Shown: positions 36,159-47,432 of the stretch, piece by piece | Layout of the letters: every line of letters begins with the position of its first letter | How positions within the stretch are numbered: position 1 is the first letter of the stretch | From: Glycine soja | Taxonomy: Eukaryota; Streptophyta; Magnoliopsida; Fabales; Fabaceae | DNA: 64,000 nucleotides | Direction of reading: 5' to 3' | NCBI RefSeq assembly: GCF_004193775.1 | Contig: NC_041011.1 | Span: forward strand, 41,299,167 to 41,363,166 | Position numbers and translations under genes: made by a program | Notes under the pieces: model-generated | The model's input: the letters and a program-made list of their open reading frames with translations, nothing else | Told to the model about the DNA's origin: nothing | The model's database searches: none

Positions 36159-38424
36159 ATGGCATCTTCGTCGTCATGCTCATCGAGCATACAAACTAGG
36201 TCTGGTCCAGTTGATGGTGACGTCTTGTGGATGCAACCCAAGCATGTTTCAGAACATGTTTGGAATGGGGAACCAGATAGAAAATTACACATTAGACGAG
36301 CAGTGCCGACATATCAAGGTGAAGAACAAATACCAGAGGAAATTGTTCCTCTACTTCGGCAATGTGGGTTTTATTGGATCATGAAGATGGGATACCTAAA
36401 GATAAATGCGGCCTTAATTAGTGCGTTCATTGAAAGATGGAGGCCCGAAACCCACACGTTTCACCTGAGATGCGGAGAGGCTACCATTACTCTCCAAGAT
36501 GTGTCAATTTTATTAGGTCTGCGTACTGACGGGGCACCATTAATTGGTTCGACAAATCTTGATTGGGCCAATTTGTGTGAAGAATTATTAGGAGTCAGAC
36601 CACAGGAAGGCGAAATTGAAGGCAGTGTGGTCAAATTAAGTTGGCTGGCTCACCATTTTTCTCACATAAATATTGATGAGGGTAACGTTGAACAATTACA
36701 AAGGTTTACCCGTGCGTGGATTCTTCGATTCATAGGAGGTGTCCTCTTTGTTAACAAAAGTAGTAGCAGAGTTTCCTTAAGGTACCTACAATTTTTACGT
36801 GACTTTGAACAGTGCAGCACGTATGCGTGGGGACCTGCCGTGCTTGCGTATTTATATAGAGAGATGTACAGCGCCACCGATTACAAAGTTAAATCAATCG
36901 GAGGTATGTGCATCTTAATCCAAATGTGGGCATGGGAACGATGCACCACTTTAGCTCCAAAGAGGACACCTCCCGTCATAGAAAACAAACCACTTGGACA
37001 CAGGTTTGTCGTTAAAAAAATTACATTTGAATTGAAAATATTTAATGATGGAACATGTTGATAATGATGATTTCATTTTTATTGTAGGTGGCTACGACGT
37101 GGAAATCAGCATATCGGCAATGATGATCTTAGAGTTTTCCGTCGCAAATTGGATCTGATGAAACGACATGAGGTAAGAAGATTGTAATGTAATGGTTAAA
37201 TTATATTTTAATATGTTATGTTTGACTGAAAATTGACAAGTTTGTTGTTATATGCAGTTTGTCTGGGAGCCATACACACCAACTGTGATGGCAGCGCTGC
37301 CTCAAATTTGTGTGGTTGGAAGTGTAGTCTGGTTCGCGGTGGTGCCACTGATTTGTTTTCATGTTGTTGAGTGGCACCAACCCGATAGGGTTTTACGACA
37401 ATATGGATTGCAACAACCTATTCCCGGGTGTCCTTCGCAACCGCAGAATCTCCATGGCATAACGCTCAAAGGCAAACAAGATGAGAATTGGTTCCACCTG
37501 TTGGCCCCAATCATTAGTCAGTGGAACAATGCAGCGCAGTTTAGGGTCGACGTTTATCCTCGACAGCAGGGCTTACTAGGTTTTAACTCGGACTATATGG
37601 TGTGGTATAGGCGTAAAACAAAGATGTTTGTCGACCCAAACAATGCAAACACAGCTGCATTGGTATTTATTTGTTTTTCAATGTTTAACTTCTAATAATT
37701 TTCTTAAGCGTGAGCATTAATTTGTTGACGCTAATAATTGTAGGGTGAAGTTGTGGAGACTTTACAGTATATGGTGTCACCACAAGGGAGGAACACATGG
37801 ACAGTTGATGATCTCGTGCCTTACGTGGATAAGTTGGCGATTATATCAGAAGAGCAAGAGAGAGTCACTGAGCCAGTGTCACATGGTCCAGCATCAGAGC
37901 GTGAATTCCCAGCACCAGAGTTTCACATTCTTCAGTCAAGTGTTGAAACTCGGGGGTTAGGCAGACGAAGGGAGCCTGTTGAAGCGGAGCAATATTCGCA
38001 ACAAATGATGGAGCGTGGTCATGGAATGTATTACACGCCAGCAACATTTTCCGAATATCCTTCACAGATGTATCAGTATCCCTTTGAAGGTCATCACACT
38101 GATACTTCTGCGAGCGAACATTCGTTCGGTGGTGTTGCGGAAACACAAGCTCATTTTTCATGGCCCACTATGACTCCTTCGCAGCAGCACGATGCCCCCA
38201 TGGCAACACCTAACGCCCCATTTGCTCCGCAATGGAATGTACCCGGAGTAATACCTGATATGGGCGACTTATTAGGTGTTGATTTGCGTCAGGAGTTTTC
38301 TGCTGAGGCTGAGCAAGCAGAAGCGGGGAGACAACGCGGCAGAAGAAATCCTGATCGTCAAGCACGAAGATGGGATCGACCGTGTGGCACATCCTCACGA
38401 CATCGCGGACACCATAATGACTGA
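36159..38424 (+). CDS. Plant mobile domain (PMD/MAIN-like) protein carried by the MULE
   Basis: Four exons, 36159-37003, 37088-37172, 37258-37662 and 37744-38424, give an uninterrupted 671 residues with GT-AG borders. The ATG at 36159 follows an acceptor-like TTTTGTAG. Residues about 60-390 match the plant mobile domain: VPLLRQCGFYWIMKMGYLKI, FIERWRPETHTFHLRCGEAT, ITLQDVSILLGLRTDGAPL, LSWLAHHF, and later WEPYTPTVMAALPQIC and LICFHVVEWHQPDRVLRQYG. PMD proteins include Arabidopsis MAIN and MAIL1, which act with the phosphatase-like PP7L in transposon silencing and meristem maintenance. The domain is also widespread in transposons. The C-terminal 200 residues are low-complexity and end in a basic RGRRNPDRQARRWDR-type tail. 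Its place opposite the transposase suggests it is a standard gene of this element family and not a random capture. Confidence 0.9.
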
Positions 38425-38617
38425 TTTTTATGTCTCTGTGTAAATTTTTTGTTGTTTGTAAGACATTTGATTTTGACAATTAATCAATCGCATGTCATTT
38501 ATTATGCCTTACTAATGTATAGAGTTTATGTGGCGCATAAAAGTATAATAATAAACAAAGTATAAAAATAAAAGTAAAGTACACAAACGAAAAAGTAAGT
38601 AGTTTTACTAATGTATA

Positions 38618-39850
38618 GGACTTAGGGGATTGGATTAGGGGTTACGGTTTAAGGGTTACTGTTTTGGATTAGGGTTTTGGGGTAAGGTTAGGGTAAGGAC
38701 TTAGGGGTTTTCATTAGGTGTTATGGTTAAGGGTGAAAGGGTTTTTAACCAGTTAGGACAAAAATATCAATCCTTAAACTAAAGTAGAATTGAATGCACT
38801 CAAATTTAACTATATATGAATTGACTTAGATTTGTAAATAATTAAAACAAAAAAATGTAAATGCAATCAGATTATTTTTGTATATCATTTTATTCTTAAA
38901 TATACTCAACTAAAAAGGGTGTGTTATGAAATGTTTGGATTTAGGGTTGAGGGTAAACTAATTTTTAACAAGAGTGTTAAGATTTTGATTACATGATACA
39001 AAACAAATAATATTGAAGTACACTTTCATTTTAACCTCGAATGATTTTAGAATCATTTTTTTTTAGGGATAAGAAACATCAATTTTTGATTATGGGTTAG
39101 TGTTAGTGTTAGGGTTAGTTGTTAGGGTTTAGGGTTAGTGTTTTGGGTTTTGGGGTAGGGTTAAGACTTAGGATTGGATTATGGGTTAGGGATGGAGTTA
39201 GGGTTTTTGGTCTATTGTTTGGATTAGGGGTTAGGGTTGGGGCTAAGCCTTAGGGGTTGAAGGGTTACTGTTTTGGAGTAGGGGTTATTGATTTGGGGTG
39301 GGTTAGGGTTTTGGGTTAGGGCTTAGGGGTTTAAGGGTTAGTGTTATGAGTTAGGGTTAGTGTTAAGGGTTAGGGTGAGTGTTATGAGTTACGGTGAGTG
39401 TTATGAGTTAGGGTTAGTGTTATGAGTTACAGTGAGTGTTATGAGTTAGGGTTAGTGTTATGGGTTAAATTTAGGGTTTATTAGTTAGGGTTAGGGGTTA
39501 GGGGTTAGTGTTATGAGTTACGGTGAGTGTTATGAGTTAGGGTTAGTGTTATGGGTTAAATTTAGGGTTTATTAGTTAGGGTTAGGGGTTAGGGGTTAGT
39601 GTTATGAGTTAGGGTTAGTGTTATGGGTTAAGTTTAGGGTTTATTAGTTAGGGTTATGGGTTAGGGGTTAGTGTTATGGGTTAATTTTAGGGTTTATTAG
39701 TTAGGGGTAGGGGTTATGGGTTAGTGTTATGAGTTAGGGTTAGTGTTATGAGTTAGGGTGAGTGTTATGGGTTAAATTTAGGGTTTATTAGTTAGGGTTA
39801 GGGGTTAGGGGTTAGTGTTATGAGTTAGGGTTAGTGTTATGGGTTAGTGG
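38618..39850 (+). repeat. Telomere-like degenerate repeat array between the two MULE genes
   Basis: Variants of TTAGGG / GGGTTAG are found throughout, sparse at 38618-38740 and dense at 39095-39850. In the dense part they form higher-order units built from GTTATGAGTTAGGGTTAGTG, TTATGGGTTAAATTTAGGG and TTTATTAGTTAGGGTTAGG, with period roughly 70-95 bp. G-richness is all on the plus strand. The array is not a simple (TTTAGGG)n telomere. It lies between the stop codons of the convergent PMD and transposase genes. Confidence 0.9.
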
Positions 39851-39939
39851 CTTAAAGTACCGAATTCATTGAACCCCAAAAATTCAATACATTGAACATA
39901 ACGTAAACAAATACAAGTCACTCGACTAACATACATAAA

Positions 39940-42717
39940 TCAATGATTTGAACAACTCCCATGCTCAGATTGCATTGGACAGCGACGCCTGTTATAGCCT
40001 TCGGCTCCACATCTACTGCATTTTGTTCGGTGCTCAGATGGTTCGACCCAATCCATCTCATTTCTTATCCTTGTTGATTTTGGCCGACCTTTCGCACGAA
40101 CTGTAGTTGGGTCAGGGATAAGTGTCCATGCGTCATCAGAAGGAGGAATAGCCGCTTCATTCCCAAGAGGCCACCATTGTGCGGAGTAAGCTTTTAAGAT
40201 GTGCTCGTTTGTATAAACAACATCTATATATTGGTAGTAGTTCATGCTCACGTAACCACAAGCTGCAATAATGTGTGAACATGGATAGTGAAGCGCAGAA
40301 TACCTTCCGCATTGACAATGACGACCATTCAAGTTTACTGCCCACTTTTGTCCGCCACGTTGCGTTATAGGGTTGAAGCTCTCCTCTACTTCAAATCGTG
40401 TGGAGTGGATATCATACACGCGAACGATGTGCGTACAAGCTTGTTCTTGATTTTTCCTTAGTTCTTTAACAAGCTTTGAACAATATACTTGGCCTTCATT
40501 TAACTGTCTTTGCGCTTGGCGGCCACGCTCAACAAAGTATTTTCGACACCTACTGTACGTTGATTTGACCAATGCTGTTATGGGAATGTTTCGACAATCC
40601 TTCAAAACCTTATTGATACATTCTGAAAGGTTGGTTGTCATGTGGCCATATCGACGTCCTTCTCTATCATAAGCCATCGTCCATTTTTCCTTTGAAATTC
40701 GATCAACCCATGTGGCTATGGCTGGACTCAGTTCACGAAATTTTTGTAAATTCTGATAAAAAATGTGCTTGCAAGGAGTGTAGGCTGCATAAAAATAGTT
40801 ATGAATAACAATTTTAAGTATATAGGAAACTTAAATAAACGTCACCATCAAATAGGAAATCTTACCCAATTTTTTCAACATTTCTTTTTGTTTGGCATTA
40901 TTGAATTTCCGATTGAAGTTGCTTGCTATGTGTCGCACGCAGTAGACATGATAACCGTGGGGAGGTTGCCAACCAAGGGCTTCGTTAGCGACAGCGGACT
41001 TTATACTCGCGTGTCGATCAGATATCAGACAAATACCATTTTGATCTGTGACGTGTTCACGCAAGTGTGCCAAAAACCATGACCACGCTGTCAACGTCTC
41101 ACCTTCAACCACCGCGAATGCTAGAGGAAGGACACCACCATTTCCATCTTGTGATGTGGCCATTAAGAGGGTCCCACGGTATTTGCCGTACAAATGTGTG
41201 CCATCAACTTGTATGATTGGCTTACAGTACTTGAAAGCTTCTTTACATTGCCCAAAAGTCCAAAAAACTCTATGAAACTGACGGTGTTCGCGACTAACCG
41301 TATTCCCAACGATAAAATCATCATGTAGTACTTGAAAATATGATCCAGGAGAATGATTTTGCATGTGTCTTAGCCACGACGAAAGTTTCGCATATGACTC
41401 ATCCCAATCGCCATATTCAATTGCAATGGCTTTCTGTTTCGCCAACCACGCTTTTTTGTACGACACCTTGTACGCAAATTCACTGTTAATCCTCTCTTGA
41501 ATCAAAGAAATTTTTATTGATGGGTCTTCTCTGATCATGCCTGTGAATAACATTACAAAATTTAAATGACAATTAACAATAAATGAACATAATATGAACA
41601 TAAAATACGTACCTACTACACAAGTGACAATTAAATCTGAATCAAGTTTCTCGTGATCTTGTGTCATGCTCATATTCAGACATGTGTGTGGTCCACCCCA
41701 TTGTGTGACTTTCCACGTATCTGTTTTTTTAGATAAAATTGCCCTCATATAGAAAGGGCAAGGACACTCTGCATTCTTATTCAAGCAACAAACCACATAC
41801 TTGTTCGATTTGCTTTCAACAACTTTGAAACTTTGATGCACCTTCATAACATATTGTTTGACTGCATTTTTGACCGCATCTTTACTATCAAATTCCATGC
41901 CAACATATAATTCTTGGCCAACATTAAAGGTCGACGGCATCTCCAAACCGCAAATGTCCTCCTCATCAGGATAACTCCAGTTGATATTGTTATAATGAAA
42001 AGCATCATTCCAAAATGGATTTTCAATTCGTTGTGCACCTAACAGTTCAAAATAAAAAATCAAATCATACTTATTTACCATTAAATACAATTGTCATCAA
42101 ATAATAAATGTATTGTCAAATTTTTTTATACAGCAAATTATACCTTCTGCTGGGTGAACAATTCTTACTGGTTGAGGAATGTCGGTGACTTCATCGTCTG
42201 TTTCAGATATACCGTCAACACTGTCATCTTCGTCTACAGACTCTTCAACGTATGAGTTAGACACAAGATAATCATCATCATCATCATCGTCTTCGTCAAT
42301 ATGTAAATTGCTCATATTTGTTGCCGGTTGTGTCTCATCATTAGATAAATAATTTCCACATGATGTAAGCGAATTTGCAGAATGAAACATTGAACCACCA
42401 ACAACATCCTTTTCTATGTACAATTCCAAAACTGACATTTGGTCTTGTTGTTTAAAACTTTCTAACATCGTTTCAACGTCTTCGTCATCACAAATTTGCA
42501 AGGCAATATATTTTCCTGACACTAAAAATCTACAGCTGATAGCTGAAATAATTTCATTATTTTGTAACTTTACCTTATCTCCAATTTTTTTCTTCAAGGC
42601 ATTGAAACTAATTCCACGTTTAATCTGAATCGCTTTTTTACTTCCTTCAAATATTACACCATCATTATCTTCATATACACTTCCATTGAAATACAACACT
42701 GTTATAACCGAATTCAT
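39940..42717 (-). CDS. MULE transposase (MURA/MuDR family)
   Basis: Four exons on the minus strand, 42717-42144, 42038-41613, 41540-40866 and 40784-39940, give an open frame of 839 residues. The N-terminal about 110 residues look like the PB1-like head of plant MULE transposases (ISFNALKKKIGDKV, CDDEDVETMLESFKQ). A Glu/Asp-rich linker with DEDDDDDDD follows, and then the MuDR DNA-binding region (VGMEFDSKDAVKNAVKQYVM, CPCPFYMRA). The catalytic core shows IIQVDGTHLYGKYRGTLLMA (D446) and LISDRHASIKSA (D508), with E576 in FRELSPAIATW as the likely third acidic residue and the conserved CVRHIASNF between. The SWIM finger is CQCGRYSALHYPCSH (C715, C717, C727, H729). The C-terminal knuckle is CSRCGAEGYNRRRC, with Tyr822 where His is expected. 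Exon borders are hand-placed but every phase fits. Confidence 0.93.
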
Positions 42718-42724
42718 CCTGTAC

Positions 42725-43712
42725 CTACAAAAAAAATATTTTAACACGTCAAATAAATTACAAGATAGTCATTTTTAACACGAAAACACTAGATTTCTCT
42801 TTTAAAGTGTAATCCCAAAATATCTCTTTATTGGAACTTTACATTCAATTTCTCTTTTAAAATTTTTTAATTAACTTCAAATTACTTTCATGAGACACAC
42901 TTAAAAAAATGAACAATTTCAAGATACTCATTTTTAACACAAAATTAAATAATTCATGAACGAAGTTAGTATTATAAATAATTAATCTTAACATTAATAG
43001 CTTTAACATGGAAAAAACTAATTACAAAATTGCTAAAAATATAATAAAATATTTAACACTTTCAAGTTGAACGCTTATAAATTTTTAACACACCAAAAAC
43101 CAACTTAATCTAATTAAAAAATACTACAACTTCATCTTAAAAAAAATCATACTCAAAATATTTACTTTAAATAAATATAATCTACAAATTTTTTTTATTC
43201 AAAGTTCAAACATTCATCAATTTTTAACATACTAACAAATTTTGAATCTAGAACACATTTATATGACATATCCGATGGGACGATGCAAGAATTTAGTTAT
43301 GGATCAAATAATTCATGTACACGTTTAATCAACATCTATGATTATTTTGGAAAAAAAAAGTTATAACCAAATAAATTTATTAACAAAGATGTAAATAAAT
43401 TTATTTCACGAAAATTGTTCACGGAAGAAAAAATAGAAGCAATTAAACGCGATTTCTGTACAAATTATCAACACCAACCTAATCTAATTAAAAAATTATT
43501 ACAAATTTCATATTCAAAATATTTTTATTTTCACTCAAAAAATTATCTTCAAATTAATATTGTTACACAATTTTTCTTTTATTTTTGACATTTAAACACA
43601 CATTTAAACAAGCATATCAAATATAAACGTTAATTTAATTTTAAAATAAATAAATACTATATACAAAAATTAAGTTACAACCTAACAAAATAACTTAAAA
43701 AAAATTTCATAC
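42725..43712 (-). other. Putative 5'-UTR intron of the MULE transposase gene
   Basis: On the minus strand a donor (TGTG|GTATGAAA at 43712) and a pyrimidine-rich acceptor (TTTTTTTTGTAG at 42725) bracket about 990 bp of very AT-rich, ORF-free DNA just before the transposase ATG. This mirrors the leader of the PMD gene and would place the transcription start near the right TIR. Inferred from splice consensus only. Confidence 0.45.
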
Positions 43713-43775
43713 CACACAGTTTTTTGAACAGCTAAATCCACCAAAACAAAACAGAAACAATCTCAAAGGCACGAC

Positions 43776-43985
43776 TAATAGCTTTAAAATGAAACCTTGG
43801 CAGTTGCAAGAAAAGGAAAATGAAGCAGTTTGCAAGAAAAATGAAATGAAGCAGTTGCAAGAATAAGCACAAAACACGGATAATAGCTTTAAAATGAAAC
43901 CTCTGGCAATTGCAAGAAAAGGAAAATGAAGTAGTTTGCAAGAAAAATGAAATGAACCAGTTGCAGGAATAAGCACAAAACGAAA
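43776..43985 (-). repeat. 105-bp tandem duplication near the right end of the MULE
   Basis: Copies start at 43776 and 43881 with TAATAGCTTTAAAATGAAAC. They run through GCAAGAAAAGGAAAATGAAG to GAATAAGCACAAAAC and differ at a handful of bases. They would fall in the transposase 5' UTR upstream of the putative intron. Confidence 0.93.
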
Positions 43986-44010
43986 TATTTGAAGACCCTA
44001 AATCGCCAAG

Positions 44011-44235
44011 GCAGCTGGCGTTTTCACCCTAAATCGCCAAAGGCCCTGGCGTTTTCCCTGCTGCACTGCACCTTCACTAGACCTGCAAAAGCTGCACCTG
44101 CTACGCATAGGGAAGCGCTGGTTTGACCAGCGACTCTACCCTGCATGGCCAAAGCGCCATTGCAGGTGGCGACATCACTGTTGTCGCCAGTGGCAGAGGC
44201 GACACAGCCACGTGTCGCGTGCCTGAGTGTGGCGC
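44011..44235. promoter_or_regulatory. Right subterminal region dense in TGGCG/CGCCA motifs
   Basis: Eight copies of the same pentamer lie in about 225 bp. The same palindrome GCGCTGGTTTGACCAGCG (about 44114) and a CCACGTGTCGCG block are also present. This mirrors the left side but is only patchily alignable with it. Confidence 0.6.
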
Positions 44236-44274
44236 TGTTCATGCTAGCGATTTGCATGAATAATCCCACTGTTC

Positions 44275-44368
44275 CTACGTAAAAAACAGCACCCCTCTGG
44301 TATTTGTTTAAAAAGAGCCCTAGTCTGAAAAATATTTTCTAAATGAACCCTAGTCTGGGAAATTTGCC
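44275..44368 (-). repeat. Right terminal inverted repeat of the MULE
   Basis: Read on the minus strand it starts GGCAAATTTCCCAGACTAGG and runs to GTGCTGTTTTTTACGTAG, matching the left end. Confidence 0.93.
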
Positions 44369-44378
44369 TGTATATGCA
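44369..44378 (+). repeat. Right target-site duplication of the MULE
   Basis: TGTATATGCA, identical to 34331-34340. Confidence 0.93.
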
Positions 44379-46606
44379 TGTTGGATTCTTATTGTCATCC
44401 CTGTTTAAAGGGATTAGGAACGCACAATGTTATTCTTCTAAGTGTGATTGTAACTTATTTGATTTTATGACAACTTAAAATGACTATGTTATAAGAGCTA
44501 AAATTTATATCAATTACTAATACTGGTTGAAAAAATTCACTTACTAATTATTATCGTGGGTATAAAATTATCAAATCTTTATAAGAAAAACATTTAAATA
44601 AATTAATAATTAAATAATATACAAAATTATGTAATAATCTGTGCAAATGCACAGATACCGTGCTAGTACTCCTATAAAAGATCATTAATTGAACTTGATA
44701 CCACCAAAGCAATTTGACATAAAGCTTGCTTGCTTATGCTAATCTATACATTTTTTTAATGATTTTTACGAAAATAAAGTGAGTGGGATTTGTGCAAGCC
44801 AAGTACAAATAGACTAAGAAATAATATACATTATCAACAAAAACAATATATATGAGTAAATATTTGACGAGTTTACAATATGACGTAAGAAACTCAAACA
44901 ATAGATATATCACAGAGAAATTTATAATTTCACTCAACCACTTACAATATATTCAATGTACTTGTAATAATTTTATAATCTAAACTTACATTCGTATCAC
45001 ACCATACATGTTGATTCAAAATCATTAAAGTCGACTTCATGGAAACTTTATCAATAAGATTATATAATTACAGTAACATGTTAATTCACATTACTGAACA
45101 CATCTTAACTGGTAAAAAAAACAATACATCTTACGTTGCAAAAAAATCATTTCTTGCAATTGATATCGAAAATTAAGATGAAGAAAGAAATATTTGAAGG
45201 TAGTTCGATGACAGTTTTTTTTTTCTTTTCTAAAGTCTACTCTATGAGAAAATGAATAGGAAATGAAGTTTAGATGTGTTTGGAATAATTAAATGATACT
45301 TATGGTTTAAATAAAAAAATATTCACCATGGTTCAACATCAAATCATTTTCTTAAAATATATAATATATTAGCATTGAAAATGCAAGTAATATATATTTT
45401 TTTGTGTTTCGATATTATTATGTTACCTATCAATTATCATACCCCAATGAGATTACGAAGAAAAGACTTATTTGGATAATCTTATAAATAGATAAGAGAA
45501 TGGTGTACATCTTTCTAAAGTCAGATCCTTGAACTTGGTTAAGAAATTCATTTTGGATAATCACAAGTACCAATATGACCATAAAAAACCTTTTGCTTCT
45601 CAACAAAAAAGTATGTTTAAATCAAGAATCAAGAATACGAGACAATCAAAACAACATCTCTATTATTATTAAAGAACGCTTAGCGATCTGATATTTTGTT
45701 TGACGATAAAGAATACTTATTCCTTAATAACATAAAAATTTAAATCATAAACAATTATTTTTATCCTTTTACTCTCATTTGGATATTTAATCTGCATTAA
45801 TTGTCACCAAAAAATTTGTGATCTGTTCAATTCATAAACTAATTACAAGTGTTTTGATACGTTCTATTCATGAAAATGGGTCATGTTGAGGTGAACTGTA
45901 AAACAGACACACAGTAAATCATATCTAAGAGTTGAATACAATTTCGAGGTTTCAATGTTTAATTCAAATTTTTTTTAATATAACTTAACATCACGTGAAA
46001 GAGCCACAAAGAACAAATAAAAAAACCATGGCAGCAACCGTATACTTTTTGTGAAACTAAGTGGCTAGGATCAGTTGTGAACAAAATCCAGAAGTTTGAT
46101 AGGGGGGGAATTCATAGAACCAATTGACGTTCAATCTTAGAAACATGCGAATGTGCATAATTTGAATGGGTTGCAAAATAGAAAAATAGATCAAAATCAC
46201 ATTGATTTGTATTAAGGAATTAAATCAAGAATTACAATCCACTCTCACAGAAAACCTAATGTTCGAAACACGAGTAATTGCAGGGAAAATTTTTCCCAAT
46301 TTGTTAAAGCAGATAGGGCAAACAGATAACAATTAAAAAGCTAAGATGCAACGCTAGGAGAACATAAAAAATGTTGTTAAAATCCATGGGCTAAATCTCA
46401 TGTTATTAGGCAATGAAAATCAGAGGAAAACACACCCATAACCCCAAAACCTAAAAGCAAAGCAACTGGAGCGAGGTTAACCGAGTTAACGCTATGAATC
46501 CATGTGCCACCGCTGACTAAGATTCTCGACCGTAGATAAGACTTAATCAAACGGCCCACATTTAAAATTGGCGAAACGTTCCCGATCCGTGTAACCCCGA
46601 TTTGCA
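44379..46606. other. AT-rich intergenic DNA
   Basis: Between the MULE and the histone H1 promoter. No ORF with a recognisable domain and no RNA gene seen. Confidence 0.5.
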
Positions 46607-46650
46607 CCAATCAGCGCTCGCCATTTCCCTCTCATCCTTTTCTATATAAA
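46607..46650 (+). promoter_or_regulatory. Histone H1 core promoter: CCAAT and TATA boxes
   Basis: CACCAATCAGCG at 46605 holds a CCAAT box, and TATATAAA at 46643-46650 is a strong TATA box about 125 bp before the ATG. A GATCCGTG at about 46584 differs by one base from the reverse complement of the plant histone octamer CGCGGATC. A CT-rich leader (CCTCTCTCTCTCTCTC near 46681) follows. Confidence 0.65.
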
Positions 46651-46775
46651 CGCCTCGCACCTCAATCCCCCTCATCCACACCTCTCTCTCTCTCTCAGAA
46701 TTTCTATCTATCTCTTGTTTCAATTTCAACAACGGTTTCTCCTTTTTCGTTTTGAGTTTCAATCAAGCCATCATC

Positions 46776-47432
46776 ATGTCTACCGCAGCGCAACCCAAGG
46801 CCAAGAAAACGGCGTCGTCCAAGAAGCCCCTCTCCCACCCTCCCTTCGCCGTGGTACTTTCCCAAAATGCTCTCCTTCAAAATCAATTCTCTTAGTTTAT
46901 TTCTTTTCCAATTGTATTTAATGTGATTATTCTGTAGATGATAGCAGAGGCGATTGCGAGTCTGAAAGAGAGAACCGGTTCGAGCCAATACGCGATAACC
47001 AAATACATCGAAGGGAAGCACAAGGAGTTGCCTGCAACCTACAAGAAGCTTGTCCTCGTTCATCTCAAGAAATCTGTTGCTGCTGGCAAGCTTGTTAAGG
47101 TGAAAAACTCCTTTAAGCTCGCACCGACTAAGCCTGCTCCGGTTAAGGCCGCTGCTCCCAAAAAGCCAACCAAAGCTGCCACTAAGCCCGCTTCCAAGCC
47201 CAAAGCTGCTACTCCTAAGAAAAAGGCTGTTGCCAAGCCCAAGTCCAAAGCTGCGGCCACCACTGCCAAGCCCAAGTCTAAGCCCGCTAAGGTCGCGGCC
47301 AAGAAGGTCGCTGCTAAGCCAGCTAAGAAGAAGACACCCGTAAAGGCCGTGAAGAAGCCCAAGAGTGTCGTGAAGAAACCTAAGAGCGTGAAATCACCAG
47401 CGAAGAAGACTAAGGCTAAGACTAAGAAGTGA
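46776..47432 (+). CDS. Linker histone H1
   Basis: Two exons, 46776-46853 and 46938-47432, give 190 residues. The intron falls inside the globular domain after SHPPFAV, as in other plant H1 genes. The globular winged-helix domain (about residues 20-88) reads MIAEAIASLKERTGSSQYAI, TKYIEGKHKELPATYKKLVL and HLKKSVAAGKLVKVKNSFKL. The tail is Lys/Ala/Pro-rich with KPKS, TPKKK and KSPAKK motifs. H1 binds linker DNA at the nucleosome exit and compacts chromatin in the nucleus. The N-terminal tail is short (about 18 residues), so the protein is smaller than Arabidopsis H1.1/H1.2 and nearer in size to short or inducible H1 forms. Which subtype it is cannot be decided here. It is convergent with the WVD2-like gene downstream. 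Confidence 0.96.

Larger units (their letters stand above)
34341..44368. mobile_element. Complete 10-kb Mutator-like element (MULE) carrying a transposase and a PMD gene
   Basis: The element is 10,028 bp and bounded by a perfect 10-bp target-site duplication (34331-34340 and 44369-44378). It has 94-bp terminal inverted repeats starting GG(T/C)AAATTTCCCAGACTAGG. Target duplications of 8-11 bp are characteristic of MULEs. Inside are two convergent genes that both appear intact: PMD/MAIN-like on plus (36159-38424) and MURA-type transposase on minus (42717-39940). Between their 3' ends is a telomere-like repeat array. Beyond the TIRs, both ends carry GC-rich subterminal regions dense in TGGCG/CGCCA and long AT-rich leaders. 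The matching target duplications, closely similar TIRs and open reading frames point to a fairly recent insertion that may be autonomous. Activity itself is not shown by sequence. Confidence 0.95.

Noticed and set aside
42097..42747. Transposase start upstream of 42717
   Set aside because: The frame is open to 42747 only from a GTG. The ATG at 42717 follows an acceptor-like TTTTTTGTAG and gives the expected N-terminus.
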